The translations under genes and the position numbers were made by a program. The notes under the pieces are model-generated. The model saw only the letters and a program-made list of their open reading frames with translations, searched no databases and was not told where the DNA came from. A DNA stretch of 64,000 nucleotides, taken from positions 1 to 64,000 of the forward strand of contig NZ_JAKMUZ010000008.1 in NCBI RefSeq assembly GCF_027570195.1. The letters run 5' to 3'. This document shows positions 28,605 to 37,535 of the stretch, in pieces (positions within the stretch are counted from its first letter, which is position 1; each line of letters opens with the position of its first letter). The DNA comes from Corynebacterium yonathiae. Lineage in GTDB: Bacteria; Actinomycetota; Actinomycetes; Mycobacteriales; Mycobacteriaceae.

Positions 28605-30454
28605 TACTTATTGCCATCCTTATTCTCGTCCTCGTCAACTACCTCAGCGTCGACGACGTTCGGGTCACCCTGAGCAGCGCCAGCATCGGCAGCGCCCTCA
28701 GCACCGGCCTCGGCAGCCTGTGCCTCATAAATCTGCTTGCCCATCTCCTGGGATTCGGTGGACAGCTTCTCCACTGCGGACTTGATGGCCTCGAGGTCAT
28801 CACCCTTCAAAGCTTCATCGACGGCATCAGCAGCCTCGGTGACCTTGGTCTTGACGTCCTCGGATACCTTGTCAGCGTTGTCGTCCAAGAACTTGCGGGT
28901 CTGGTAGGAGGTGGACTCTGCGTTATTGCGCAGCTCCTGCTCCTCGCGGCGCTTCTTGTCCTCTTCGGCGTGCTGCTCGGCGTCCTTGACCATGCGGTCA
29001 ATTTCTTCCTGAGACAGGCCGGAACCATCCTGAATCTTGATGGTGTTTTCCTTACCGGTGCCCTTGTCCTTTGCGGTCACGTGGACGATGCCGTTGGCAT
29101 CGATATCGAAGGTAACCTCAATCTGTGGAACGCCGCGCGGTGCTGGAGCAATGCCGCCAAGCTCGAAGGAGCCGAGCAGCTTATTGGCGGTAGCCATCTC
29201 GCGCTCGCCCTGGAAGACCTGGATCTGCACAGAAGGCTGGTTGTCTTCTGCAGTGGTGAAGGTCTCGGACTTCTTCGTCGGAATGGTGGTATTGCGCTCG
29301 ATGAGCTTGGTCATCACGCCACCCTTGGTTTCAATGCCCAGGGACAGCGGGGTGACGTCAAGAAGCAGAACGTCCTTGACCTCGCCACGCAGCACGCCCG
29401 CCTGCAGGGCAGCGCCAACTGCAACGACCTCGTCCGGGTTAACGCCCTTGTTTGCATCCTTACCGGTCAATTCCTTGACCAAGTCGGATACGGCCGGCAT
29501 ACGGGTGGAACCACCAACCAGAACAACGTGGTCGATATCGCCGACGGAAAGGTCAGCATCCTTGATGACCTGGTTGAACGGAGCCTTGGTGCGGTCCAGC
29601 AGATCCTGGGTAATCTTCTGGAACTCGGTACGGGTCAGAGTCTCATCCAAGAATAGGGGGTTCTTGTCGGAGTCAACGGTGATGTACGGCAGGTTGATAT
29701 TGGCCTGCTGGGAGGAGGACAACTCAATCTTCGCCTTCTCTGCAGCCTCGCGCAGACGCTGCACGGCGCGCTTATCCTTGGTCAGGTCAACACCCTGGGA
29801 GGTCTTGAAACGGTCTACCAGCCAGTCAACGATGCGCTGATCCCAGTCATCGCCACCCAGCTCGTTATCGCCGGCGGTTGCCATAACCTCAACCACGCCA
29901 TCGCCGATTTCCAGCAAGGAGACGTCGAAGGTGCCGCCACCCAGGTCGAATACCAGAATGGTCTGCTCCTGCTCGCCCTTTTCTAGGCCATAAGCCAAAG
30001 CGGCTGCGGTTGGCTCGTTGACAATACGGAGCACGTTCAAGCCTGCAATCTGGCCAGCTTCCTTGGTGGCCTGGCGCTGTGCGTCCTCGAAGTATGCAGG
30101 AACAGTAATAACGGCGTCAGTAACGTCCTCACCGAGGTAAGCCTCTGCGTCGCGCTTCAGCTTCATCAGCGTGCGAGCAGAGATCTCCTGGGAGGTGTAG
30201 TCCTTGTCATCAATGTTGATCTTCCAGTCAGAGCCGATGTGGCGCTTAACGGAGCGAATGGTGCGATCAACGTTGGTTACCGCCTGGTTCTTGGCGGACT
30301 GACCAACCAGAATTTCGCCGTTCTTTGCAAAGGCAACGACGGAAGGCGTGGTGCGGGAGCCTTCAGAGTTGGCGATAACGGTGGACTCTCCACCTTCCAG
30401 TACGGAAACGACGGAGTTCGTCGTACCAAGGTCAATACCTACTGCGCGTCCCAT
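28604..30454 (-). CDS. dnaK: Molecular chaperone DnaK (Hsp70)
   Basis: 616 residues. The ATPase domain starts [11 protein letters not shown] and includes [14 protein letters not shown] and [12 protein letters not shown]. The linker [19 protein letters not shown] leads into the substrate domain. The C-terminal lid ends in the Gly/Ala/Asp-rich tail common to Hsp70. It is the first gene of the operon, with two HAIR-type operators between it and the divergent small gene at 30906. Confidence 0.98.
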   Translation of the reverse strand: MGRAVGIDLGTTNSVVSVLEGGESTVIANSEGSRTTPSVVAFAKNGEILVGQSAKNQAVTNVDRTIRSVKRHIGSDWKINIDDKDYTSQEISARTLMKLKRDAEAYLGEDVTDAVITVPAYFEDAQRQATKEAGQIAGLNVLRIVNEPTAAALAYGLEKGEQEQTILVFDLGGGTFDVSLLEIGDGVVEVMATAGDNELGGDDWDQRIVDWLVDRFKTSQGVDLTKDKRAVQRLREAAEKAKIELSSSQQANINLPYITVDSDKNPLFLDETLTRTEFQKITQDLLDRTKAPFNQVIKDADLSVGDIDHVVLVGGSTRMPAVSDLVKELTGKDANKGVNPDEVVAVGAALQAGVLRGEVKDVLLLDVTPLSLGIETKGGVMTKLIERNTTIPTKKSETFTTAEDNQPSVQIQVFQGEREMATANKLLGSFELGGIAPAPRGVPQIEVTFDIDANGIVHVTAKDKGTGKENTIKIQDGSGLSQEEIDRMVKDAEQHAEEDKKRREEQELRNNAESTSYQTRKFLDDNADKVSEDVKTKVTEAADAVDEALKGDDLEAIKSAVEKLSTESQEMGKQIYEAQAAEAGAEGAADAGAAQGDPNVVDAEVVDEDENKDGNK

Positions 30455-30490
30455 GATTTCTTCTCCTTTTATCTTGGGGTAATAAATAAA

Positions 30491-30511
30491 GTTGACTGTC
30501 AGTGACTCAAC
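30491..30511. promoter_or_regulatory. HAIR-type operator 1 of the dnaK operon
   Basis: GTTGACT, seven bases, ACTCAAC: a near-palindromic HAIR variant with one arm mismatch, 37 bases upstream of the dnaK start. Confidence 0.65.
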
Positions 30512-30566
30512 TTCTCGTTGCGTCCGAGCGCTACTGTAGCAGAACTTTCACACCCAGTCACACAAC

Positions 30567-30587
30567 CTTGAGTCCGTGTCACTCAAT
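30567..30587. promoter_or_regulatory. HAIR operator 2 of the dnaK operon
   Basis: CTTGAGT, seven bases, ACTCAAT matches the HspR HAIR consensus at all but the last base. It is spaced 76 bases from the other site, so two HspR dimers may bind. Confidence 0.88.
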
Positions 30588-30905
30588 CCTTACAACAGGC
30601 AGCCTATAAAAGTTATTCCCCACGACTCAACTTTTCTTCAAAAGTCCCACTTTTCCCAGGTCACTGCCGCTCTTACCGACGCTCACTTTCCCACCCCTGC
30701 ACATTCACCCCTCCCTTCGCACGGCCCCATACCCAAACTGCGATCCTTAAATGCTCTTAAGAGGATCCAAAAGTTACCTCAGAAAGGATCCAAAAGAGGA
30801 TTGGCGGCGCGCGCCCACTGCCGCATACTAGGAATCACAGCAGTTAAGAGCTGCTACCCCAGAGAGAGATTGTAGTTTTACTCCGCCGATCCGAAAGGAA
30901 TATAT
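30588..30905. other. Intergenic region with paired direct repeats
   Basis: No gene is seen between the dnaK operators and the 58-residue gene. It must hold the promoter of the latter. The two AGGATCCAAAAG repeats within it are listed separately. Confidence 0.5.
30762..30796 (+). repeat. Two direct repeats AGGATCCAAAAG, 23 bases apart
   Basis: Identical 12-base copies at 30762-30773 and 30785-30796, 23 bases start to start (about two helical turns). A related half (GATCCTT, reverse sense) lies at about 30742. This layout suits a response-regulator or other dimer site upstream of the 58-residue gene. Confidence 0.6.
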
Positions 30906-31082
30906 ATGTTCGATTCCCTCGTAGACCTCAGCTCCGCCATCGACTTCGAGGCACTCGTAAAGGGCATCAAGGGCCTCATCGAGACCTCCTCCGAGTCCAA
31001 CACCGACTCCGAGAGCCTGTCCTCCGTATTCGAGGGCCTGTCCTCCAAGGATGACGCAGAGGCTGCTGCAGAAGCTAAGTAA
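30906..31082 (+). CDS. 58-residue acidic helical protein
   Basis: The ATG at 30906 has AAAGGA seven bases upstream, a good ribosome site, and the stop is at 31080. The product (MFDSLVDLSSAIDFEALVKG at its start) has an amphipathic helical first half and an acidic Ser/Glu/Ala-rich tail ending AEAAAEAK. It has no signal peptide and no cysteine. Size and amphipathic character recall the PorA/PorH-type small porins of the mycolate outer membrane, which also lack signal peptides, but I see no clear sequence match. A hairpin follows, so it is its own transcript just upstream of the histidine kinase. Confidence 0.7.
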   Translation: MFDSLVDLSSAIDFEALVKGIKGLIETSSESNTDSESLSSVFEGLSSKDDAEAAAEAK

Positions 31083-31151
31083 TTAGCAATCTGCACTCCT
31101 TCATGAAGACCAGCTAAACCCCTCACCTTCTTCCTCCGCTCGGAACCCACC

Positions 31152-31176
31152 ACAAGGAACCGCGCACGAAGGTGCG
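31152..31176 (+). terminator. Probable terminator after the 58-residue gene
   Basis: CGCGCAC pairs with GTGCGGGG-type bases around a short loop (about AACCgCGCAC/GTGCGgGGGTT) followed by TTTCGCTGTTTT. Moderate strength. Confidence 0.5.
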
Positions 31177-31276
31177 GGGGTTTCGCTGTTTTCAATCACT
31201 GTTTCACGTTCGCGGTGCCTACACTGAGAAGGTACTAACCATTGAGCCTGAGCATCCAGGAGGCGTGGACCGCATC

Positions 31277-32455
31277 GTGTCGAAACCTTCACAGCCACCC
31301 AATTATCAACGCATCCGCGCGGCCATGACCCTGCAACGAACGGCCGCGTTAACTGCGGTGATTTGTGTGGCACTGACACTACTCGGCGCATTTCTTACCC
31401 CCATAGAGCACCAGTTATCGGCAGCCATCCTTGGACTAGTTTTTACAGTGATAACTACTTTGGGTTATCGCTGGCCGTTGGGTATGTCAGGTGCATTTAT
31501 TGCCGCTTGGCTAACCGCTACATTTCTCGTTAGAACCCCTTTTATTTGTTCGGTGTTTCTAGCCCCGATTTTCCTAGCCGTAGTTGCTTACCACGGCAAA
31601 CATAGCCGCACAATTGCAATCGGCCTACCCCTTTGGATTTGCGGACTCATTGATCCTGAAACGCTTGAACTAAGTATTCACCCTGCCCCAGCCTTCACTT
31701 GGGGAATGCTAATTAGCGTCGGTGGCGTGATTGGAGCAACTTTCGCCCATTCAGCAAACCGGTATAGATCTGCCATGGTGGAGTGGAACAACGACGTGAA
31801 GCGCCGTCAATCCGATCTGGCAGAAACCCTGCACAACTCGGTTGTTTCTACCCTAACGGTAAATACCATGCAGCTCGAAGCTCTGAGCCTCGAATACTCC
31901 ACACAGCCAGAACTGGCTAAGAAACTCGATGAGCTCAGTGATTCCATGCGCTCTACTATGTCGGAAGTACGCGCACTGACGAAGGTCCTCCGAAATAATA
32001 TCGATGGGATTAACGACGGCATGAGTTTTGGTTCAACCACAAAACCAACGAGCTTCGCTCAACTAATTTCCGAGGAAGAAGAGCGTCTTTCGCGTCTCAA
32101 TCGGTCACCCATTGTTGAGGTCACAGGCGAGGAGTTTGCGCCAGAATTTCCCCAAGAAATTCTTGAGCCCATTGCAGCCATCACCACAGAAGCCTGCCTC
32201 AATGCAGTGAAGTATTCCCCACCGGGGGCGGAGATTCTGATTTCCGTTCGTCCCCATATGGGCTGGACGGTCATCACCATCACTAACCCCGTAGCTAAAC
32301 CAACAAGCAAGAACACAGAAATGTCCTCCGGCATTGGCATGTCCTCAATGAACCGAATCGCAGCCACGATTGACGCACGACTGGACACAGATTTGGAATC
32401 CGGAAACTGGCAATTGAACCTATTTCTGCCGCCTACCGCCCACAAGCGACGTTAG
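31277..32455 (+). CDS. NarL-type sensor histidine kinase with multi-pass sensor
   Basis: About 392 residues from the GTG at 31277; a GTG at 31265 sits one base after AGGAGG and an ATG at 31325 is also in frame, so the start is uncertain. Residues 15 to 165 hold about five or six membrane segments with hardly any extracellular loop. The dimerisation helix has LAETLHNSVVSTLT with the phospho-accepting His (HisKA_3 type). The ATPase has EACLNAVKYSPPG (N-box) and SSGIGMSSMNRIA (G-box). It should phosphorylate the regulator at 32686. The compact polytopic sensor suits a membrane or small hydrophobic/peptide signal. Confidence 0.88.
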   Translation: MSKPSQPPNYQRIRAAMTLQRTAALTAVICVALTLLGAFLTPIEHQLSAAILGLVFTVITTLGYRWPLGMSGAFIAAWLTATFLVRTPFICSVFLAPIFLAVVAYHGKHSRTIAIGLPLWICGLIDPETLELSIHPAPAFTWGMLISVGGVIGATFAHSANRYRSAMVEWNNDVKRRQSDLAETLHNSVVSTLTVNTMQLEALSLEYSTQPELAKKLDELSDSMRSTMSEVRALTKVLRNNIDGINDGMSFGSTTKPTSFAQLISEEEERLSRLNRSPIVEVTGEEFAPEFPQEILEPIAAITTEACLNAVKYSPPGAEILISVRPHMGWTVITITNPVAKPTSKNTEMSSGIGMSSMNRIAATIDARLDTDLESGNWQLNLFLPPTAHKRR

Positions 32456-32545
32456 TTCCACCACGTTGTATAGCAAAGGCTTAATTCATACACTAAGCTT
32501 TCGCTTGTTTCTGCCTACTCAAACTTTCAAAAAAGGAGCGCCTTG

Positions 32546-32701
32546 ATGCAGGCCGCACTCGCTAGCTTTCTCGCCCCACTAATGTTGTCCTCTTCTATCT
32601 TCGGCACCGGCCCCACCCCTGGTGAACTACCAGAGACCACGGCATACGCATCTCCTGTCGATATTGCATTTGGTTGCCCAGCTCCATGGTGCGTGAAGTA
32701 A
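32546..32701 (+). CDS. 51-residue peptide ending CPAPWCVK, candidate signal peptide
   Basis: The ATG at 32546 has AAAAGGAG seven bases upstream, the best ribosome site in this locus. The product has a hydrophobic first part (MQAALASFLAPLMLSSSIFG), a Pro/Thr/Glu-rich middle, and a C-terminus FGCPAPWCVK with two Cys four residues apart that could form a small disulfide ring. It lies between the kinase and its response regulator, and its last 16 bases overlap the start of the regulator gene. I do not recognise a family. It could be the precursor of a secreted signal, a kinase-modulating membrane peptide, or a leader whose translation is coupled to the regulator. Confidence 0.65.
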   Translation: MQAALASFLAPLMLSSSIFGTGPTPGELPETTAYASPVDIAFGCPAPWCVK

Positions 32702-33372
32702 AAACTTCCCTCTTAGTCGTCGATGACGATCCACTTGTCCTCGAGGCCCTGGGGCGCTACTTCGCCTCGGCCGAGGACATGGAGGTGCGCGCCACCGCAG
32801 AAAATGGCAAGGTCGCCCTCGAGCTTCTGAATGAGCAAGACTTCGATGTGATCGTGGCTGATATTCACATGCCCGAGATGGATGGCACTACCCTCTTGCG
32901 CGAGGTTAACAAGCTGGAAAATCCGCCGGTCTTTGTCGCGATGACCGCGATGGACAATGATGAAACTCTCAAAGAGGTCATGTCCAATAAAGCTGCGGCC
33001 TATATTCTGAAAAGCTCCAAGCCGGTCTACATCTTAGATACCGTGCGTGAGGCTGTACGCGGCGGCACTGTTGTCACCCCGCAATCCCTCACCCGCCTCT
33101 TTAAGCAGCTTCCTGATTGGAACACTGAGAGAAGTGATGCCGATGTAGCCGCCGCTACCGCGCAAATTAAGGACAGCCGCCACATCTCGCCTGCTTTAGA
33201 GCAGGTTCTAGACCTGGTCTGCCAAGGCAAGTCCAATGAAGAAATTGCCAAGAGCACGCACTACGCACCGGGTACGGTGAAGAAATATGTATCCACCCTG
33301 CTCAGTGAATTCCACGCTAAGTCCCGCCTCGAGCTGGCAGTGAAAGCCCTCAAGGCCGGCTACGGTTCTTAA
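32686..33372 (+). CDS. LuxR/NarL-type response regulator
   Basis: 228 residues from the ATG at 32686, which lies within the end of the 51-residue gene and has no ribosome site of its own, so translation is probably coupled. The receiver domain (6 to 125) has LLVVDDDP, phospho-acceptor VIVADIHMPEMDG and ILKSSKP with the conserved Lys. The LuxR helix-turn-helix is at 165 to 225 (LDLVCQGKSNEEIAKSTHYA, GTVKKYVSTLLSEF). It is the cognate partner of the upstream kinase. The direct repeats upstream of the 58-residue gene are one possible target. Confidence 0.93.
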   Translation: MVREVKTSLLVVDDDPLVLEALGRYFASAEDMEVRATAENGKVALELLNEQDFDVIVADIHMPEMDGTTLLREVNKLENPPVFVAMTAMDNDETLKEVMSNKAAAYILKSSKPVYILDTVREAVRGGTVVTPQSLTRLFKQLPDWNTERSDADVAAATAQIKDSRHISPALEQVLDLVCQGKSNEEIAKSTHYAPGTVKKYVSTLLSEFHAKSRLELAVKALKAGYGS

Positions 33373-33373
33373 A

Positions 33374-33464
33374 CCCCGATTGTCGGACAATCCGGGGGTA
33401 GACTACCCCCGAATGAGTCAATACCCCCCTGAACCCCACATGCTGGGGTTTATTTTTTGTTTTT
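33374..33464 (+). terminator. Three consecutive hairpins ending in a T-rich terminator
   Basis: Hairpin 1: CCCC-GATTGTC-G-GACAATC-C-GGGG (33374-33397). Hairpin 2: GGGGGTAG-A-CTACCCCC (33394-33410); it shares the G-run with hairpin 1, so the two compete. Hairpin 3: AACCCC-acatgct-GGGGTT (33432-33450) followed by TATTTTTTGTTTTT. The last is a canonical terminator; the first two could form alternative structures. Confidence 0.8.
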
Positions 33465-33470
33465 CTACCC

Positions 33471-33971
33471 CCCGTATACAGTTTTCCAAAAGAGACTAGC
33501 ATCACGTTTGGCGCTTCCCTATAATTACGGCAACACAAAAGTTCATAGTATTTCCCAGGCAACAATCGGAGTCTGAACCTGCAGGGTTGCCGCACGTAAG
33601 AGCGCCTTGGCGCTCGCGTTTCTTCCTATAGTCCCCATAGCCATGTCATAGAAAGCAGGTGAGTGTTGAACACCAACCTGGCGCGCGTTCGTCGCAGCAG
33701 CGATAGGCCTCCCGTCCGCATTCGGCCCGCATAAAGGCCCGCTGAACATCGCACTTCATACCGAATCCCTGCGACCCTCACATTGCGTCGCGCGCACCCG
33801 CGTGTTCGCTCCTCACCCGCTTGCACTCTGCAGCACTACAAAGCTCACTGCTCACCCACCAGACGCTATATCGCCCGGCAGTTCCAGACCGGCGCAGATT
33901 CATCTACCTTCACGCCCGCGTGAAGGGTGGTGTCTAGGATGTGCCCCGTTTGAAATAGAGGTAGAACCCAT
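33471..33971. other. Long region upstream of putA
   Basis: No credible gene on either strand. A perfect hairpin GAGCGCC-TT-GGCGCTC lies at about 33601-33616, followed by GCGTTTCTT, which could be a short terminator or attenuator. A -10-like GCTATAT lies near 33868, roughly 100 bases before putA. The region may contain a long regulated leader or decayed sequence. Confidence 0.4.
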
Positions 33972-36900
33972 ATGACTTCTCCTGCTAATACCCGCTTGCC
34001 CATCTCTGATGATGTGGAAGCAGTCCTGCCTGCAGCTATCAGCCGCGCCCACAACTGGTTGAAGTCCACTGCGGACGAAGAAGATAAGGCCACCGAACAG
34101 CTCGCGGACCTGCTGCGCGATGACGACGGCGTGAAGTTCACCATGGACTTCGTCGACCGCGTCATGCGTCCAGAAGATGACAAGGTTGCCGCACATGCAC
34201 TGAAGGATATTTCCTCCCACTATGACCCGTCGTTCCTGGGCAGCATCAATGGTGCGCTCGTTGGTGCCGGTGGCTTCTTCGGCCCAATCCTGCCCAACCT
34301 GGTCATGCCGGTTGCCCGCCTGTACATGCGTAAGATGGTTGGCCACCTGGTTCTGGATGCCGAGTCTGATGCGCTTAACAAAATCTTGGACAAGGCCGCC
34401 GAATCCGGCGAACAGCTCAACCTCAACCTGCTGGGTGAGGCCGTGCTCGGTGAGGAAGAGGCTAAGTCCCGCGCGGAGCGCACCCTCAAGCTCATCCAGA
34501 ACCCGCGCGTTACCTACGTTTCGGTCAAGGCTTCCTCCATGGTGGCTCAGCTCAATCAATGGGATATCGATGGCTCGGTAGAGCGCCTCAAGGAGCGCCT
34601 GCGTCCGCTGTACCAGGCTGCGGCTGACCGCACCGACAAGGTCTTTATCAATATGGACATGGAGGAGTACCACGATCTCCACCTGACCATCCGCCTATTC
34701 AAAGAACTGCTCAGCGAGCCGGAATTCCTCACTCTGGATGCCGGCATCGTACTGCAGGCTTACCTACCTGATACCTTCGATGCGCTCAAGGATGTCGCTG
34801 AATTTGCCAAGGAACGCGTGGCTAAGGGCGGCGGCAAGGTGAAGGTGCGCATTGTAAAGGGTGCGAACCTATCCATGGAAACCGTGCAGGGCGAGGTCCA
34901 CGATTGGCCGCTGGCTACCTACACCAACAAGCTCGACGTAGACGCCAACTACTACCGCCTATTGGATTTCATCCTGCGCGAAGAGTACGCCGATAGCGTC
35001 CGCATCGGTGTAGCAACCCACAACCTCTACACCGCAGCAATGGCCTATGAGCTGGGCAAGAAGCGCGGCGTGCTGCACATGTTGGATTCCGAGATGCTAC
35101 AGGGCATGTCCCCAGCGCAGCAGGCCGCAGTGCGCGAGGTCTTTGAGGGCCGCCAGATCCTCTATACCCCGGTTGTCCACGCAGAAGACTTCGACGTCGC
35201 CGTGTCTTACCTGGTGCGCCGCTTGGAGGAGAACTCCGCGCCGCAGAACTTCCTCTACGCGCTCTTCGCCCCGGGTGAGGAGCCGCTTGCGGACCAGGAG
35301 GAGACGTTCCGTCGGGCCGTCGCCAAGCGCTGGGACACCTTCGCTGGCGCTCGTCGCACCCAGAACCGCCTCGAGGAGGATGGCCGCCAGGCACCGCGCA
35401 CCGGCCGCTTTACCAACGAGGCCGATACTGACCCGGCTCTCGCCCCGAACCGTCAGTGGGCCCAGGAAGCGCTCAAGCGCAACCCAGGCGAGCACGGCAT
35501 CGCGGAGGTCACCGACCCAGCCGCTGTAGAAGGCCACATCGCCCGCGCCAAAGAGCTCGGCACCGAGTGGGGCAAGCGACCTGCCGCCGAACGCGCCGCG
35601 GCCCTCGAGGCAGTCGCGGACGAGATTGCTTCCCAACGCGGTAAGTTCATCTCCGTGGCTGCATATGAGGCCAATAAGACCGTTACCCAGACCGACCCTG
35701 AGGTCTCGGAAGCGATTGACTTCTGTACCTACTACGGCCAATCCGCGCGCCTGCTGGAGGAGTCTTACTCTCAGTTCACCCCGCACACCGTCACCGTGGT
35801 AACTCCGCCATGGAACTTCCCCATCGCCATTCCCACCGGCGGCATTGCGGCATCCTTGGCGGCCGGCTCGGCGGTTATTGTCAAGCCAGCCCCGCAGGTA
35901 GTTCACTGCGGCAAGCTCGTAGTAGAGGCCTTCCGCACCGCCCTTGCGGCGCAGGGCCTGGACCCGGATCTGGTGCAGCTGGTGCTTACTGATGAAGCCG
36001 AGGCCGGCAAGGCGCTGCTCTCCCACGATGACGTGGACAATGTCATCCTCACCGGCGCCTCCGATACCGGCGCGCTCTTCCGTTCCTGGAAGCCGAAGAT
36101 GAATATCATGGCAGAAACTTCCGGCAAGAACGCGCTCATCATCACCCCAGCGGCGGACCCAGACTTGGCCATCGATGACCTCTACAACTCCGCCTTCGGC
36201 CACTCCGGCCAGAAGTGCTCGGCGGCCTCCCTGGTCATTTTCGTCGACGCGGCGGGTAAGTCAGAGCGCCTGCGCACCCAGCTGCTGGATGCCGTTAAGA
36301 CCCTCAAGCCGGGCCCGGGCTTCGATATCACCACCACCATGAACGGCCTGGCGGAAGAGCCGAGCGAGAAGCTCCTGCGCGGTTTGACCCAGCTCGAGCC
36401 GGGTGAGAAGTGGCTGCTCAAGCCGGAAAAGCTCAACCAGGAAGGCACCCTGTGGTCCCCGGGCATTCGCGATAACGTAAAGCCAGGCTCCTGGTACCAC
36501 AAGAATGAGTGCTTCGGTCCCATCCTTGGCATCATGTACGCCGATACCTTGGAAGAAGCCATCGCCTGGCAAAATGACACCGGCTACGGCCTGACCGGTG
36601 GCATCCACTCGCTTGACGACGCCGAGATTGAGTACTGGATCGACAACGTTGAGGTGGGCAATGCCTACGTCAACCGCGGCATTACCGGCGCGATTGTGCA
36701 GCGCCAGTCCTTCGGCGGTTGGAAGAAGTCCGTTATGGGTCCGGGTGCTAAGGCCGGCGGCCCGAACTACGTGGCGCAGATGGGGGAATGGACCGATGGC
36801 GAGCTCAAGCCACGCAATGTGGACATTGCCCCAGCTAGCCTCGCCGCGTTGCACCGCCTGCGCGATAACCTCTCCGGCAAGCTCTCCGAGGAAGACATCA

Positions 36901-37415
36901 CTTGGCTATGGCGCGCCGCTGAGCTGGACCAGGTGGCTTGGCAGGAGGAGTTTGGTCGCAACCACGACCGCACAGGTTTAGTCTCTGAGGCCAATATCTT
37001 CCGCTACCGCCCGCTGCTGACCAAGCTGCGTGTGCGTGTGGGAGAAGACTATGAGCTGCGCGAAGTTGCTCGTCAGGTGCTGGCTGCCGCAATTACCGGT
37101 ACCGCGACGGAGATTTCCGCCACGCCGGAGGTTGCCGCCCAGCTGCAGGACCTCGGTTTCGATGTTAAGGCCATCACCGACGAGGCTTTTGCCACCGACG
37201 TGGCCAATGACCCCTCCTCCCGCGTGCGCGCCCTGGGCACCGTGCCGGATTCCATCTACGAGGCCGCGGTGCGTTCCAACTCCGTGGTTCTAGACCAGCC
37301 CGTGCTTGCCGACGGCCGCCGCGAGCTCCTTCCTTACCTCCTTGAGCAGGCAGTCTCCGTGACCATGCACCGCTTCGGCATTATCCGCAACGTGGGTAAC
37401 CTGCGCGACGAATAG
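33972..37415 (+). CDS. putA: Bifunctional proline dehydrogenase / glutamate-semialdehyde dehydrogenase
   Basis: 1147 residues. It converts proline to glutamate in two steps with FAD and NAD. It lacks the N-terminal ribbon-helix-helix of enterobacterial PutA, so it is an enzyme only. Residues 20 to 150 form the arm and 150 to 440 the proline dehydrogenase barrel (KVRIVKGANLSMETV, GVATHNLYTAAMA, EMLQGM). The aldehyde dehydrogenase covers about 520 to 990, with PPWNFPIAIPTGG, MAETSGKNALII and HSGQKCSAAS carrying the catalytic Cys. A C-terminal domain of about 160 residues follows. It has its own terminator. Confidence 0.96.
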   Translation: MTSPANTRLPISDDVEAVLPAAISRAHNWLKSTADEEDKATEQLADLLRDDDGVKFTMDFVDRVMRPEDDKVAAHALKDISSHYDPSFLGSINGALVGAGGFFGPILPNLVMPVARLYMRKMVGHLVLDAESDALNKILDKAAESGEQLNLNLLGEAVLGEEEAKSRAERTLKLIQNPRVTYVSVKASSMVAQLNQWDIDGSVERLKERLRPLYQAAADRTDKVFINMDMEEYHDLHLTIRLFKELLSEPEFLTLDAGIVLQAYLPDTFDALKDVAEFAKERVAKGGGKVKVRIVKGANLSMETVQGEVHDWPLATYTNKLDVDANYYRLLDFILREEYADSVRIGVATHNLYTAAMAYELGKKRGVLHMLDSEMLQGMSPAQQAAVREVFEGRQILYTPVVHAEDFDVAVSYLVRRLEENSAPQNFLYALFAPGEEPLADQEETFRRAVAKRWDTFAGARRTQNRLEEDGRQAPRTGRFTNEADTDPALAPNRQWAQEALKRNPGEHGIAEVTDPAAVEGHIARAKELGTEWGKRPAAERAAALEAVADEIASQRGKFISVAAYEANKTVTQTDPEVSEAIDFCTYYGQSARLLEESYSQFTPHTVTVVTPPWNFPIAIPTGGIAASLAAGSAVIVKPAPQVVHCGKLVVEAFRTALAAQGLDPDLVQLVLTDEAEAGKALLSHDDVDNVILTGASDTGALFRSWKPKMNIMAETSGKNALIITPAADPDLAIDDLYNSAFGHSGQKCSAASLVIFVDAAGKSERLRTQLLDAVKTLKPGPGFDITTTMNGLAEEPSEKLLRGLTQLEPGEKWLLKPEKLNQEGTLWSPGIRDNVKPGSWYHKNECFGPILGIMYADTLEEAIAWQNDTGYGLTGGIHSLDDAEIEYWIDNVEVGNAYVNRGITGAIVQRQSFGGWKKSVMGPGAKAGGPNYVAQMGEWTDGELKPRNVDIAPASLAALHRLRDNLSGKLSEEDITWLWRAAELDQVAWQEEFGRNHDRTGLVSEANIFRYRPLLTKLRVRVGEDYELREVARQVLAAAITGTATEISATPEVAAQLQDLGFDVKAITDEAFATDVANDPSSRVRALGTVPDSIYEAAVRSNSVVLDQPVLADGRRELLPYLLEQAVSVTMHRFGIIRNVGNLRDE

Positions 37416-37455
37416 GTCCCCGCCGCATTGCAGTTCCCCATTAAAGGAACTGCGC

Positions 37456-37494
37456 GGAGGTAGCGCCCCGCCCGTGGGCCGCTACCTCCTTTTT
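37456..37494 (+). terminator. Terminator of putA
   Basis: GGAGGTAGCG pairs with CGCTACCTCC and is followed by TTTTT; a canonical intrinsic terminator 40 bases after the putA stop. Confidence 0.92.
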
Positions 37495-37535
37495 CATATA
37501 TGCGCTGCGGATTTTGTGTGGCATAGTAGTAAGCA

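Noticed and set aside
35097-36203. 368-codon minus-strand open frame inside putA
   Set aside because: Antisense to the PutA aldehyde dehydrogenase domain; no protein-like features.
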